Assembly (NCBI GenBank): GCA_963732845.1
Contig: CAVTBE010000006.1
Span: forward strand, 1 to 64,000
Length of the DNA: 64,000 bases
Direction: 5' to 3'
Source of the DNA: CAVSRC01 sp963732845
GTDB lineage: Bacteria; Pseudomonadota; Alphaproteobacteria; Rhizobiales; Kaistiaceae
Both the position numbers and the translations under genes were made by a program. Under the pieces are notes generated by a model, which was not told the origin of the DNA, did not search any database, and saw only the letters and a program-made list of their open reading frames with translations. Below are positions 56,384-64,000 of this stretch, in pieces. The stretch's first letter is position 1, and each line of letters opens with the position of its first letter.

Positions 56384-56943
56384 CGCGCGAATGCCTGATG
56401 GCGGCGGCGGGTCAGCACCGTGTCGATATGCGGGACGGTTGCCCGGCGCGCAAGCGAATGGCGCTCGGACCGCCCGATAATGGTGAAGCCGAGCTTGCGC
56501 TGGACCCGGAGGGACGCCCTGTTCTCGGTATAGACGCCCGAGCGGATCAGCTTGAGGCCGAGGACAGCGAAGCCATAGGCGAGCACCGCCTGCCCGGCCT
56601 CGGTGGCGAAGCCGCGGCCCCACCAGGGGCGAGCCAGCCAATAGCCAAACTCGGCATGCACCGGCAACGAATTGAGCCCGACGACGCCGATGACATGGGT
56701 GTCATGCACGATGGCGACGTTGAGGCTGCGGCCTTCGCGCGCGCCCTGGCGGGCCACGGCGACGAAGGCCTCGCCATCGGCGCGGCGATAGGGCAGGGGC
56801 ACGCGCGCCAGCATGCGCGCCACCGCCGCATCGCCGACGCCGGCGACGAGGTCTTCGACGTCGTCCACGCGCGGCAAACGCAGCGTCAGCCGCGCGGTCA
56901 CAATCGTCGGGTCACGCCGCGGTGTCACGCTCGGTGCTGTCAT
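56380..56943 (-). CDS. GNAT-family N-acetyltransferase (RimJ/RimL type)
   Basis: A 187-residue acetyltransferase. It has TARLTLRLPRVDDVEDLVAG, the GFGYWLARPWWGRGFATEAG-type acetyl-CoA site (FGYWLARPWWGRGFATEAG) and SLRVQRKLGFTIIG. Members acetylate ribosomal protein N-termini or small molecules. It overlaps obgE (ATGA) and the preceding acetyltransferase gene by 32 bases. The target is unknown. Confidence 0.88.
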   Translation of the reverse strand: MTAPSVTPRRDPTIVTARLTLRLPRVDDVEDLVAGVGDAAVARMLARVPLPYRRADGEAFVAVARQGAREGRSLNVAIVHDTHVIGVVGLNSLPVHAEFGYWLARPWWGRGFATEAGQAVLAYGFAVLGLKLIRSGVYTENRASLRVQRKLGFTIIGRSERHSLARRATVPHIDTVLTRRRHQAFAR

Positions 56944-57490
56944 GGTGGTCCTTGTCCGGCGTGCCCCACGCCTTGAGGCTCGCCCAGTTGCGCCGGTCGA
57001 GCACGAAGCGCTCGATCGGAAAGGCGCCGAAGCGGGTCGGCGAGCGCACCATGCCGGTGCCGCGAAACTGGAAGCCGCACTTCTCGATGACCCGGCGGGC
57101 GCGGCTGTTGGTCACGCGAGCGGAGCACCACAGGGCGTTGACCCCGCCATCGGAGAAGGCCTGGTCGATCAGCGCCTGGGCCGCTTCGGTGCCGTAGCCG
57201 AGACCCCACCAAGGGGTGCCGATCCACAGGCCGACCTCGACGGCGGCAGGCCTGTCCTCGGTCGGCCCATAGCCGGCGCAGCCGACGATCGTGCCGTCGC
57301 AGCGTTCGGTGATGGCGAAGGCACCGCCGCGGGCAAGCGAAATCGCGGTGCACAGATTCTCCGCCACGGCGTGATCGGCCGAAAGCGCCGACATCGCCGG
57401 CATGTCGGCCGGCACGCACCGTCTGAGCAGGAGGCGGCCGGTGAGGATCGTCTCATGCCCCCCGTGCCCTTCCTCGTTCCCGTCGCCCAT
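56912..57490 (-). CDS. GNAT-family N-acetyltransferase (RimJ/RimL type)
   Basis: A 192-residue acetyltransferase, with TGRLLLRRCVPADMPAMSAL, the CoA loop VEVGLWIGTPWWGLGYGTEA and NSRARRVIEKCGFQFRGTG. It is a diverged paralogue of the next gene. The ATG at 57490 (MGDGNEEG) is preferred to 57535. The start lies about 105 bp after the rpmA end, so the pair may be read from the ribosomal promoter. Confidence 0.86.
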   Translation of the reverse strand: MGDGNEEGHGGHETILTGRLLLRRCVPADMPAMSALSADHAVAENLCTAISLARGGAFAITERCDGTIVGCAGYGPTEDRPAAVEVGLWIGTPWWGLGYGTEAAQALIDQAFSDGGVNALWCSARVTNSRARRVIEKCGFQFRGTGMVRSPTRFGAFPIERFVLDRRNWASLKAWGTPDKDHHDSTERDTAA

Positions 57491-57595
57491 GGCTTCCTCC
57501 GTCCGGAACAACATAAAGGGGAGATGGTGTCCCATCTCCCCTGTTCGCTGCTCCGTGCCGGGTCGATGAGACGCCGGCTTATGGTCGGAAGCCGG

Positions 57596-57865
57596 CTATT
57601 CTGCGGCCGCCATCATCGGGACGACCGAAACGTAGGTGCGGCCCTCGGCTTTGGTTCGGAACGACACGGTGCCGTCGACGACGGCGAAGATCGTGTGGTC
57701 CTTGCCCAGGCCGACGCCGGCACCGGGATGCCACTTGGTGCCGCGCTGGCGCACGATGATGTTGCCGGCGACGACGGTCTCGCCGCCGAACCGCTTTACG
57801 CCCAGGCGCTTGCCGGCCGAATCGCGGCCGTTGCGCGACGAGCCACCTGCCTTTTTATGAGCCAT
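57596..57865 (-). CDS. rpmA: Large ribosomal subunit protein bL27
   Basis: An 89-residue protein, MAHKKAGGSSRNGRDSAGKR then LGVKRFGGETVVAGNIIVRQ, the bL27 signature. Its N-terminal tail reaches the peptidyl-transferase centre. It starts 10 bp after rplU. AGGAGACCCGCC precedes the ATG. Confidence 0.98.
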   Translation of the reverse strand: MAHKKAGGSSRNGRDSAGKRLGVKRFGGETVVAGNIIVRQRGTKWHPGAGVGLGKDHTIFAVVDGTVSFRTKAEGRTYVSVVPMMAAAE

Positions 57866-57875
57866 GGCGGGTCTC

Positions 57876-58328
57876 CTATTCCTTGTCCGCTTCCGCAGCG
57901 CCTTCGGCCGCCACGTCCGTTGCGGCCGGCTTCTTGGCGCGGCTGCGCTTCGGCTCGGCCGGCGCCTCGGCCTCCGGGGTCTCGGCGGCGGCGGCTTTCG
58001 CCTGCGGAGCCTTGCCCTCGGTGAGGATCTCGGTGATGCGCACCAGGGTCAGCTCCTGGCGATGGCCGTGGCTGCGCTTGAAATTCTGGCGGCGACGCTT
58101 CTTGAAGACGAGGATCTTCGAGGTGCGCTGCTGGCCGACGATCTCGCCGGCGACGCTGGCACCGGCGACGGTGGGGCTGCCGACGGCAACACCGTCGTCA
58201 CCGCCGACCATCAGCACGTCGCCAAAGGCGATCGCATCGCCGGCGTTCCCCGGCAGCTTCTCGATCTCGAGCAGATCGGCCGGGGCGACCCGGTACTGCT
58301 TCCCGCCGGTCCTGATAACTGCGAACAT
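57876..58328 (-). CDS. rplU: Large ribosomal subunit protein bL21 with C-terminal extension
   Basis: A 150-residue bL21. The conserved part is MFAVIRTGGKQYRVAPADLL to FKKRRRQNFKRSHGHRQELT (residues 1-100). The last 45 residues form an Ala/Glu/Lys-rich extension (EAPAEPKRSRAKKPAAT), as in other Hyphomicrobiales. The ATG at 58328 is used; an upstream ATG at 58388 has no family support. First gene of the rplU-rpmA-obgE chain. Confidence 0.97.
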   Translation of the reverse strand: MFAVIRTGGKQYRVAPADLLEIEKLPGNAGDAIAFGDVLMVGGDDGVAVGSPTVAGASVAGEIVGQQRTSKILVFKKRRRQNFKRSHGHRQELTLVRITEILTEGKAPQAKAAAAETPEAEAPAEPKRSRAKKPAATDVAAEGAAEADKE

Positions 58329-58568
58329 GATCTCAACCCAGCCTGCCGGTCCGACCGCCCAGATCGGGGTGAACCAGCCGATTTTCAAGAAAAACCAAAG
58401 GGCGCGGCAAAGCGGCCGCGCCAGTTGGCCGGCACTATAGGGATGGGCGGTTGCCTGTCAAGGAAAAGCCGGCGACAGGGAGAGCCGGCGTTGCGGCCAT
58501 CGGCGGTCGGATCGCGCAGCCGGGGGGCTTGCGCTTGACGATCCGCGCGGCTAGAGACGCCTCCGCGG

Positions 58569-58658
<90 letters not shown>

Positions 58659-58729
58659 TAACACATTGAAATCATTAGTGTTTTTGCTTCAATATTATTT
58701 CGACCCCCGGCTCGGCCACCGGGCGGCCC

Positions 58730-59070
58730 CGCTGGCGTTGGGCAGTGCGCGGCGGCTAGCCGACTGACAGCACCCCGCGCGCCACGGCGTTTGCCTACGA
58801 AGCCCGACACGCTGGTGTTGAGCCCGGCCGCCCTAAACGCGGCGGCAAGCTGGGTGGTGGTCATGCCGTCCACCACCAGCGCCAGCATCTTGGCCAGCGC
58901 GGTACCGGGGCGGTACGGGCTTGGTCTGCCCAGCAGGTGCGGCGTGCGACCGACCTTGGCCGGCTTGGCCTTGGCGGGCTTGCTGGGGTCGCTCGGCGAC
59001 TCCGTAGCGGGCTTTGCAGCCTTAGGCGCGGCCCCCCTTGCGCCCTGGCCGGCTCGCAGGGAGAGTCAAG
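58730..59070 (-). pseudogene. Unrecognised, probably decayed gene downstream of tRNA-Ser
   Basis: A minus-strand frame without a start codon reads KAAKPATESPSDPSKPAKAK, then PAKVGRTPHLLGRPSPYRPG and MLALVVDGMTTTQLAAAFRA with GLNTSVSGFVGKRRG. The Lys/Pro/Ala-rich tract followed by a helix-turn-helix-like segment suggests a DNA-binding protein tail. A TGA closes the frame upstream near 59070. I recognise no family; it could be a phage-type or island relic. 59071-59344 shows nothing convincing. Confidence 0.35.
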
Positions 59071-59344
59071 GGAGCCCCTTGCGGCCGCTGCCCGCACCGC
59101 GGCGGCCAGTTTGGCCCGGCGACCGCCGGCGAGCGGCGCTGGTCGGCCTGCACGGCGGCGCGGGTGCACGACAAAGCACCTAGGATGCCTCGTAGCTGCG
59201 CTGAATGAGTGGTTTCGCGCGTTCCAGGTCATCGGGTTTTGTCAGCGCTATTTTCGAGGTCGCCGGTACCAACACGGACACATGGAGCCGAAATTCGAAC
59301 CAGTGCGCGTTCACAATAATCGTGAAATCGTCACCACGACTTAG

Positions 59345-59702
59345 GAGAACGACGGCGATGCCAAGTGCCGCCGCCACAAAGGTCAGTACTTCGACCAGTT
59401 GTTGGAAGAGGGCGATTGGGTAGGCTGCCATGCACAGAACCGCCTCCTGCACGCGGCGATCGAGGCCCGGTGCAAGAACCATGAGGTAGCCGTCCTGATT
59501 GCCAGGTATGCGAACCTGACGAGTTCGCTGAGGGATGTGTTCGGCTACAACCCGGCGCGCTTGCACGAAATATCCAATGAGCACTGGCAGATCATCAACG
59601 CCATTCGCGCGCGTGACGAGTTCAGGTGCGATTGCCGCGGCGCAGTATCATGTGAAAAGGGCGCTCGCCAACATGAGCCGGCATTTTGGAGATCGGGAAT
59701 AG
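59345..59702 (+). pseudogene. GntR-family regulator, FCD-domain remnant
   Basis: The frame opens after the TAG at 59342-59344 and reads FDQLLEEGDWVGCHAQNRLL, then HAAIEARCKN and EHWQIINAIRARDEF, the FCD pattern. At about 59630 it continues in another frame as AIAAAQYHVKRALANMSRHF, ending at the TAG at 59700-59702. The DNA-binding half is missing. It lies just before the mutarotase and alpha-galactosidase genes and may have been their regulator. A minus-strand open frame over the same place is rejected. Confidence 0.6.
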
Positions 59703-59714
59703 GAGGAATGCAGC

Positions 59715-60065
59715 GTGTCATCCGGAAACGACAGCGTCATGCGTGTGGGGTCCGTCGTGGGATTGCGCGAAGACTCCGTCGACCTCTATTGCCGGCTTCA
59801 CGCCAATCCGTGGCCTGAGGTCACCGCCGAAATCGCCCGGGCGGGAATCTCGAACTATTCGATCTTCCTGCTGCGCGAGCGCAACCTTCTTTTCTCCTAT
59901 TACGAATACCGTGGGATGGACCGCGCCGCTGGCGCGCGCAGCATGGCGGCCAATCCGGCGATGCAGGAATGGTGGAGACTCTGCCGGCCGTGTCAGCTGC
60001 CGATAATGCCGGGAGACGGGACACGCCGTTGGGCCGACATGGAATCCATATTCTATCAACCGTGA
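59715..60065 (+). CDS. rhaM: L-rhamnose mutarotase family protein (DUF718)
   Basis: A 116-residue ferredoxin-like protein. It has CRLHANPWPEVTAEIARAGI with SNYSIFLLRERNLLFSYYEY, then MAANPAMQEWWRLCRPCQLP and RRWADMESIFYQP, all typical of RhaM. The enzyme interconverts rhamnose (or fucose-type) anomers. AGGAGG lies eight bases before the GTG at 59715, which sets the start. It is unusual beside an alpha-galactosidase rather than rhamnose genes, so the true sugar may differ. Confidence 0.82.
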   Translation: MSSGNDSVMRVGSVVGLREDSVDLYCRLHANPWPEVTAEIARAGISNYSIFLLRERNLLFSYYEYRGMDRAAGARSMAANPAMQEWWRLCRPCQLPIMPGDGTRRWADMESIFYQP

Positions 60066-60241
60066 GCAGGAGCACTGACCTATCAGCGGCACCAACCCTC
60101 CGGTCGGGTGGCAAAGCCATCCTTTTCCGCACTTCAATGAGCGAAAACCGGCCGGAATCGTGCGCTTTCCCTGTAGATACCGTGATACCTGGAAAATCTC
60201 TTCTGAGACGCCGCATAGATTCCTACGGAGATTCGAACCCT

Positions 60242-61612
60242 ATGACTGCCGATCCCAAGATCACCTTTATCGGCGCCGGTTCGACGGTGTTCATGAAGAA
60301 CATCATCGGCGACGTCCTGCAGCGCCCGGCCCTTGCCGGCGCGACCATCGCGCTGATGGACGTCGACCAGGAGCGGCTGGACGAGTCGGCGCTTGTCGCG
60401 CGCAAGCTGGTCGCGACCCTGGACGTGCCGGCGAAGGTCGAGACCCACACGGACCAGCGCCAGGCGCTCACCGGCGCCGATTTCGTCGTGGTGGCCTTCC
60501 AGATCGGCGGTTACGAGCCGGCCACAGTGACCGACTTCGAGGTGCCAAAGAAATATGGCCTGCGCGCCACGATCGCCGATACGCTGGGGGTCGGCGGCAT
60601 CATGCGCGGCCTGCGCACCGTGCCGCGTCTGTGGAAACTCGCCGAGGACATGCTGGCCGTCTGCCCCGGCGCGCTCATGCTGCAATACGTCAACCCGATG
60701 GCGATCAACACCTGGGCGATCGCCGAGAAATACCCGCAGATCAAACAGGTGGGCCTCTGCCACTCGGTCCAGGGTACGGCGGAGGAGCTGGCCAGGGACC
60801 TCGATATCCCGATCGAGCGCATCCGCTATCGCTCAGCCGGCATCAATCACATGGCCTTCTATCTCACCTTCGAGGAGCTCATGGACGACGGCTGCACGCG
60901 CGATCTCTATCCCGACCTCATCAAGGCATACGCCGAAGGGCGCGCGCCGAAGCCGGGCCGGAATCCGCGCTGCCCGAACAAGGTGCGCTACGAGATGCTG
61001 ACGCGGGTCGGCTATTTCGTCACCGAGAGTTCGGAGCACTTCGCCGAATACACGCCCTGGTTCATCAAGCGTGACCGACCGGACCTGATCGAGAGGTACG
61101 GCATACCGCTCGACGAGTACCCCAAGCGTTGCATCGAGCAGATCGAGCAGTGGAAGTCGCAAGCGGAAGAATACCGCAAGGCCGATCGGATCGAAGTGGC
61201 GGCCAGCCGCGAATACGCCTCATCGATCATGAACGCGGTGTGGACCGGCGAGCCTTCGGTGATCTACGGCAACGTGCAGAACCGCGGCTATATCACCTCG
61301 CTACCGGAGGGCTGCGCGGTCGAGGTCCCCTGCCTGGTCGATCGCAACGGCATCCAGCCGACCCATATCGGCGCGCTTCCACCGCAGCTCGCCGCCATGA
61401 TGCGCACCAACGTCAATGTCCAGGAGCTGACCGTCGCTGCGCTGATGGAGGAGAACCGCCAGCACATCTACCATGCGGCGATGATGGACCCGCACACCGC
61501 CGCCGAGCTCGATCTCGATCAGATCTGGAATCTGGTCGACGACCTGATCGCAGCGCATGGCGACTGGCTGCCGCCGTGGGCGCGGACGGCCCGCCAGCGC
61601 CACGTCGCCTGA
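60242..61612 (+). CDS. melA: Alpha-galactosidase/alpha-glucosidase, GH4 family
   Basis: A 456-residue NAD- and metal-dependent glycosidase. The Rossmann motif GAGSTVFMKNIIGDVL starts at residue 11; DVDQERL binds the adenosine; the metal ligands are in CHSVQGT (Cys173) and GINHMAF (His203), and NPMAINTWA is the substrate region. GH4 enzymes act by oxidation at C3. The ATG at 60242 fits the family. Together with the transporter ATPase and GH2 gene, it suggests use of galactosides or glucosides. Confidence 0.92.
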   Translation: MTADPKITFIGAGSTVFMKNIIGDVLQRPALAGATIALMDVDQERLDESALVARKLVATLDVPAKVETHTDQRQALTGADFVVVAFQIGGYEPATVTDFEVPKKYGLRATIADTLGVGGIMRGLRTVPRLWKLAEDMLAVCPGALMLQYVNPMAINTWAIAEKYPQIKQVGLCHSVQGTAEELARDLDIPIERIRYRSAGINHMAFYLTFEELMDDGCTRDLYPDLIKAYAEGRAPKPGRNPRCPNKVRYEMLTRVGYFVTESSEHFAEYTPWFIKRDRPDLIERYGIPLDEYPKRCIEQIEQWKSQAEEYRKADRIEVAASREYASSIMNAVWTGEPSVIYGNVQNRGYITSLPEGCAVEVPCLVDRNGIQPTHIGALPPQLAAMMRTNVNVQELTVAALMEENRQHIYHAAMMDPHTAAELDLDQIWNLVDDLIAAHGDWLPPWARTARQRHVA

Positions 61613-61796
61613 CGAAGCCAGGTCTTCCGGTCGGAGCGGTTCCAGGCGGTTGCCTGCGCGAGTGCCAGATATTCGGCATGGCCGAGGGCCACGCGGGAAT
61701 TCTTATCCTCGCGGTTCCTGTCGGTTATCCCCGCCGCATCCTTGCGGAAGCTTGACGCGAACATCGGCATCCGGACGACGGTGCCTTGAATCGATG

Positions 61797-62879
61797 TCAC
61801 TTCATTCGGCGAAGGCGGTGCCCATCTGAGTCGAACAGCAAGGTCGAGGCGGGATCGAAGTGGGGTCCATAGGCCTGGCCGGCCTTGAGATCGCGGCCGT
61901 TCTGCGTCGCGATGGTGATGACCTCGCCTTTGCCGTGGCGGGCATAGACGAACGTTTCAAGACCGAGGTGCTCAACCATCTCGATCACGAGATCGAGTTG
62001 GGCCGAGCCGCCCGCGTTGAAATGGCCGGGGCGCAGTCCAACAGTCAGGCCCGTCCCGTCGACGGGGATCGCGGCGAGGCCGGCGAGAGGAATCTCCTGA
62101 TTGCCGTGCTCGGGCAGGCGGACAACCGTCTGGCCTTTGTCGACGATGCCCGGCAGGAAGTTCATCTTGGGTGAGCCGATGAAGCCGGCAACGAAAAGGT
62201 TGTCCGGGTCGTCGTAGAGTTCCAGCGGCGTGCCGACCTGGGCAACTGCGCCATCGCGCAGCACGACGATCTTGTCGGCCAGCGTCATCGCCTCGACCTG
62301 GTCGTGGGTGACGTAGATGATCGTCGTCTTCAGTTCCTTGTGCAGGCGGGCGAGTTCGATGCGCATGTGAACGCGCAGTTCGGCATCCAGATTGGACAGC
62401 GGCTCGTCGAACAGGAAGACCTGCGGATGCCGCACGATGGCGCGGCCGATGGCGGCGCGCTGGCGCTGGCCGCCGGAGAGTTCCTTCGGCCGTCGGTCGA
62501 GCAGTGGCTCCATTTCCAGGATGCGCGCCGCCTCAGCCACCTGGCTTGCGATCTCGGCCTTGGGAACGCCGGCGAAGCGCAGCGCAAAGCCCATGTTCTC
62601 GCGTACCGTCATGTGCGGATAGAGTGCATAGGACTGGAACACCATCGCGATGCCGCGCTTGGAAGGATCGACGTCGTTCATCCGCTTGCCGCCGATCTCG
62701 AGTTCGCCGGCGGTGATCGATTCCAGTCCGGCGATCATGCGCAGCAGGGTCGACTTGCCGCTGCCTGACGGGCCGACGAAGACGACGAATTCGCGGTTCG
62801 CGATGTCGAGGTCGACGCCTTTGATCACCTCGACGGCGCCGAAGGACTTGTGTACTCCCCGCAGCTTCAGTTCGCTCAT
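61797..62879 (-). CDS. ugpC: MalK/UgpC-type sugar ABC transporter ATP-binding protein
   Basis: A 360-residue ATPase. Walker A GPSGSGKST (residues 36-44), Q-loop VFQSYALYPHMTV, signature LSGGQ (134-138), Walker B VFLFDEP and H-loop IYVTHDQVEAM. The C-terminal TOBE/regulatory domain includes DNLFVAGFIGSPKMNFLPG. Such ATPases energise sugar and sn-glycerol-phosphate importers; permeases and binding protein are not in the window. The ATG overlaps the GH2 stop codon (ATGA). It converges with melA (184 bp gap with nothing seen). Confidence 0.93.
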   Translation of the reverse strand: MSELKLRGVHKSFGAVEVIKGVDLDIANREFVVFVGPSGSGKSTLLRMIAGLESITAGELEIGGKRMNDVDPSKRGIAMVFQSYALYPHMTVRENMGFALRFAGVPKAEIASQVAEAARILEMEPLLDRRPKELSGGQRQRAAIGRAIVRHPQVFLFDEPLSNLDAELRVHMRIELARLHKELKTTIIYVTHDQVEAMTLADKIVVLRDGAVAQVGTPLELYDDPDNLFVAGFIGSPKMNFLPGIVDKGQTVVRLPEHGNQEIPLAGLAAIPVDGTGLTVGLRPGHFNAGGSAQLDLVIEMVEHLGLETFVYARHGKGEVITIATQNGRDLKAGQAYGPHFDPASTLLFDSDGHRLRRMK

Positions 62880-64000
62880 CGGCCCTTCCTTATTCGGCGC
62901 TGAGCGCAGATGGTGACGGTGCCGAACGGCAGGCTCGACACGCTGACGGTAATCGACCCCGGCGTGCCGGTCGATGCCACCCAGAAGCCGGTCGAGCCGC
63001 CACGCAGCGACACGAGGCCTTCGGGCCGACCAGCCGGCCGGCGCCGGACACGTCGATCTCGACCGGCTCGAACAGGAAAGGCAGCTTGTGCCCGGCCTGG
63101 TCGAGGGCGCGGACCATGACCCGCACGCAGTCGTTTGCTGCCGGTGAGATCGTCGCGCGATCGGCGACCACCTCAAGCTTGGTGGCGACCGGATCGGCGA
63201 CGATAGCGGACCTCGGCCGACCGGCTTGCCGCCGATCAGGCCGGTGATCGTCGCGTCCTGCCACAGCATGCCCCATCGCCCCAGCTCGTCGGCGCTGAAA
63301 TGATGTCGGTCGAAGATGACCGGCGCATGCGGCAGATGGGGAAACCGGTCGCGCGCCGGTGCCGAGGCGCTTGGGTGGGTTGTTGCCGTAGCGAAGTTCG
63401 ACTTCCTCGCAATTGGTCAGCACCATCAGCGGCAGCACCCCGCCGATATTGCGTTCGCCGCGCGCCCAGAAGGTCACCGGCTGGAGGACGATCGCTTCGT
63501 CCGGCTCGCACTGGCTGGCATAGGCAAAGGCGGCGAACTTCGGCTCGCGGAACATGTCCATGACGCCGTGGTGGCAGATGCGGTCGCCGGAGCCGAAATC
63601 CTTGTGTGTGTTGTAGTCGAAGGCGCACCAGCCGATGGCGCCGGCGATGTGTGGGATCGCCGTAGGCGGCATCAAGCACCTCGAGATGGCGGGTCACATG
63701 TTCGACCTGACGCTGCTCCTGGTCGATAGCTCTTGGTCGGATACATGTGGCCGTTGAACTCGGTGACCATGTAGGGCACCGGCTTGTCGAGGCCGGTCGT
63801 CTCGCGCCGCGGACGCAGCGCCGTGCGCGGCCGGTTGCCGCCGAGCTCCTCGTTGCCGAGGATGAAGTCGTTGGTCGTATAGACGTCTTCGAGCATCTCG
63901 CTCTCGGTGATGACGCGAATGCCGCCGGTCTGACGGGTCGGTGTCGAGTTCGTGGGCGACGCGGTTGGTCTCGGCATAGAAGTCGTGGTTGTCCTGCGAC
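62876..64000 (-). pseudogene. GH2-family glycosidase, frameshifted and cut by the window edge
   Basis: C-terminal part of a beta-galactosidase/beta-glucuronidase-like protein. In order, pieces read SQDNHDFYAETNRVAHELDT, GGIRVITESEMLEDVYTTND, YMVTEFNGHMYPTKSY (putative nucleophile Glu), GAIGWCAFDYNTHKDFGSGD, EPKFAAFAYASQ, DRFPHLPHAPVIFDRHHFSA, and VSLRGGSTGFWVASTGTPGS up to the TGA at 62876-62878. They occupy different frames: changes fall near 63945, 63730, 63660, 63345, 63210 and 63020. So many indels in 1.1 kb suggest real decay or poor sequence. The stop overlaps ugpC, so the gene once led that operon. Confidence 0.7.

Noticed and set aside
59180..59584. 134-codon minus-strand gene with a hydrophobic segment
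   Set aside because: The plus strand of the same DNA has recognisable GntR FCD-domain features, and the minus frame has no ribosome site or known family.

Overview
The window looks like a GC-rich (roughly two-thirds G+C by eye) chromosomal segment from an alphaproteobacterium, most likely of the order Hyphomicrobiales (Rhizobiales). The evidence is gene order: mdh-sucCD-sucAB-lpdA, a five-gene atpHAGDC operon without atpIBEF, and the chain rplU-rpmA-obgE-proB / proA-nadD-rsfS-rlmH-envC-ctpA-deacetylase-rppH. No rRNA and no CRISPR array were seen. One complete tRNA gene (tRNA-Ser, anticodon CGA) and two 46-nt tRNA-Thr 3' fragments are present.

Left accessory region (1-6134): remnants of an IS481-type transposase and of a sugar ABC permease, an intact FadR-type GntR regulator, then two equal-length 187-bp repeats that both end in the same tRNA-Thr(CGT) 3' end. 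They bracket 4.3 kb holding an L,D-transpeptidase, an intact IS110-family element and a broken IS630-family element. I read this as stacked integrative-element remnants beside the conserved chromosome.

Central metabolism block (6305-23421): sdhC-sdhD-sdhA, a SoxR regulator divergent from an antibiotic-biosynthesis-monooxygenase-type protein, a DUF3052-type protein and a detached sdhB; then a GcrA-like small protein, an Omp19-like lipoprotein, zapE, mdh, sucC, sucD, sucA, sucB and lpdA. Together these cover succinate dehydrogenase, malate dehydrogenase, succinyl-CoA synthetase and 2-oxoglutarate dehydrogenase.

Middle (23422-35491): two tiny secreted proteins, an anion-permease relic, an NmrA-like oxidoreductase, an EamA exporter, xerC, a NitT/TauT-type ABC transporter, a DUF427 protein, a transaldolase-like aldolase, priA and an outer-membrane barrel. 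ATP synthase genes follow (35826-40863), then an N-truncated Acg-type nitroreductase and the envelope/ribosome/proline chain on the minus strand (41778-49164). A ~5 kb accessory insert (49192-54127: acyltransferase, two SDRs, TetR, EamA exporter) separates proA from proB. ProB, obgE, two acetyltransferases, rpmA and rplU follow.

Right accessory region (58569-64000): tRNA-Ser, degenerate sequence, a broken GntR regulator, an L-rhamnose mutarotase, a GH4 alpha-galactosidase, a MalK/UgpC-type ATPase and a heavily frameshifted GH2 glycosidase running off the window; this is a sugar-use locus.

Two cross-cutting observations stand out. A 39-bp hairpin-forming repeat occurs as an in-frame triple insertion inside priA, as a single copy abutting the zapE start codon, and as an inverted pair behind sdhB; its stem arms covary between copies. 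Second, seven single-base insertions break otherwise well-conserved genes (sucA, atpH, atpD twice, atpC, the Acg-like gene, the IS630 transposase). In essential genes these are more likely sequence errors than biology, and they create an artificial atpH-atpA fused reading frame.
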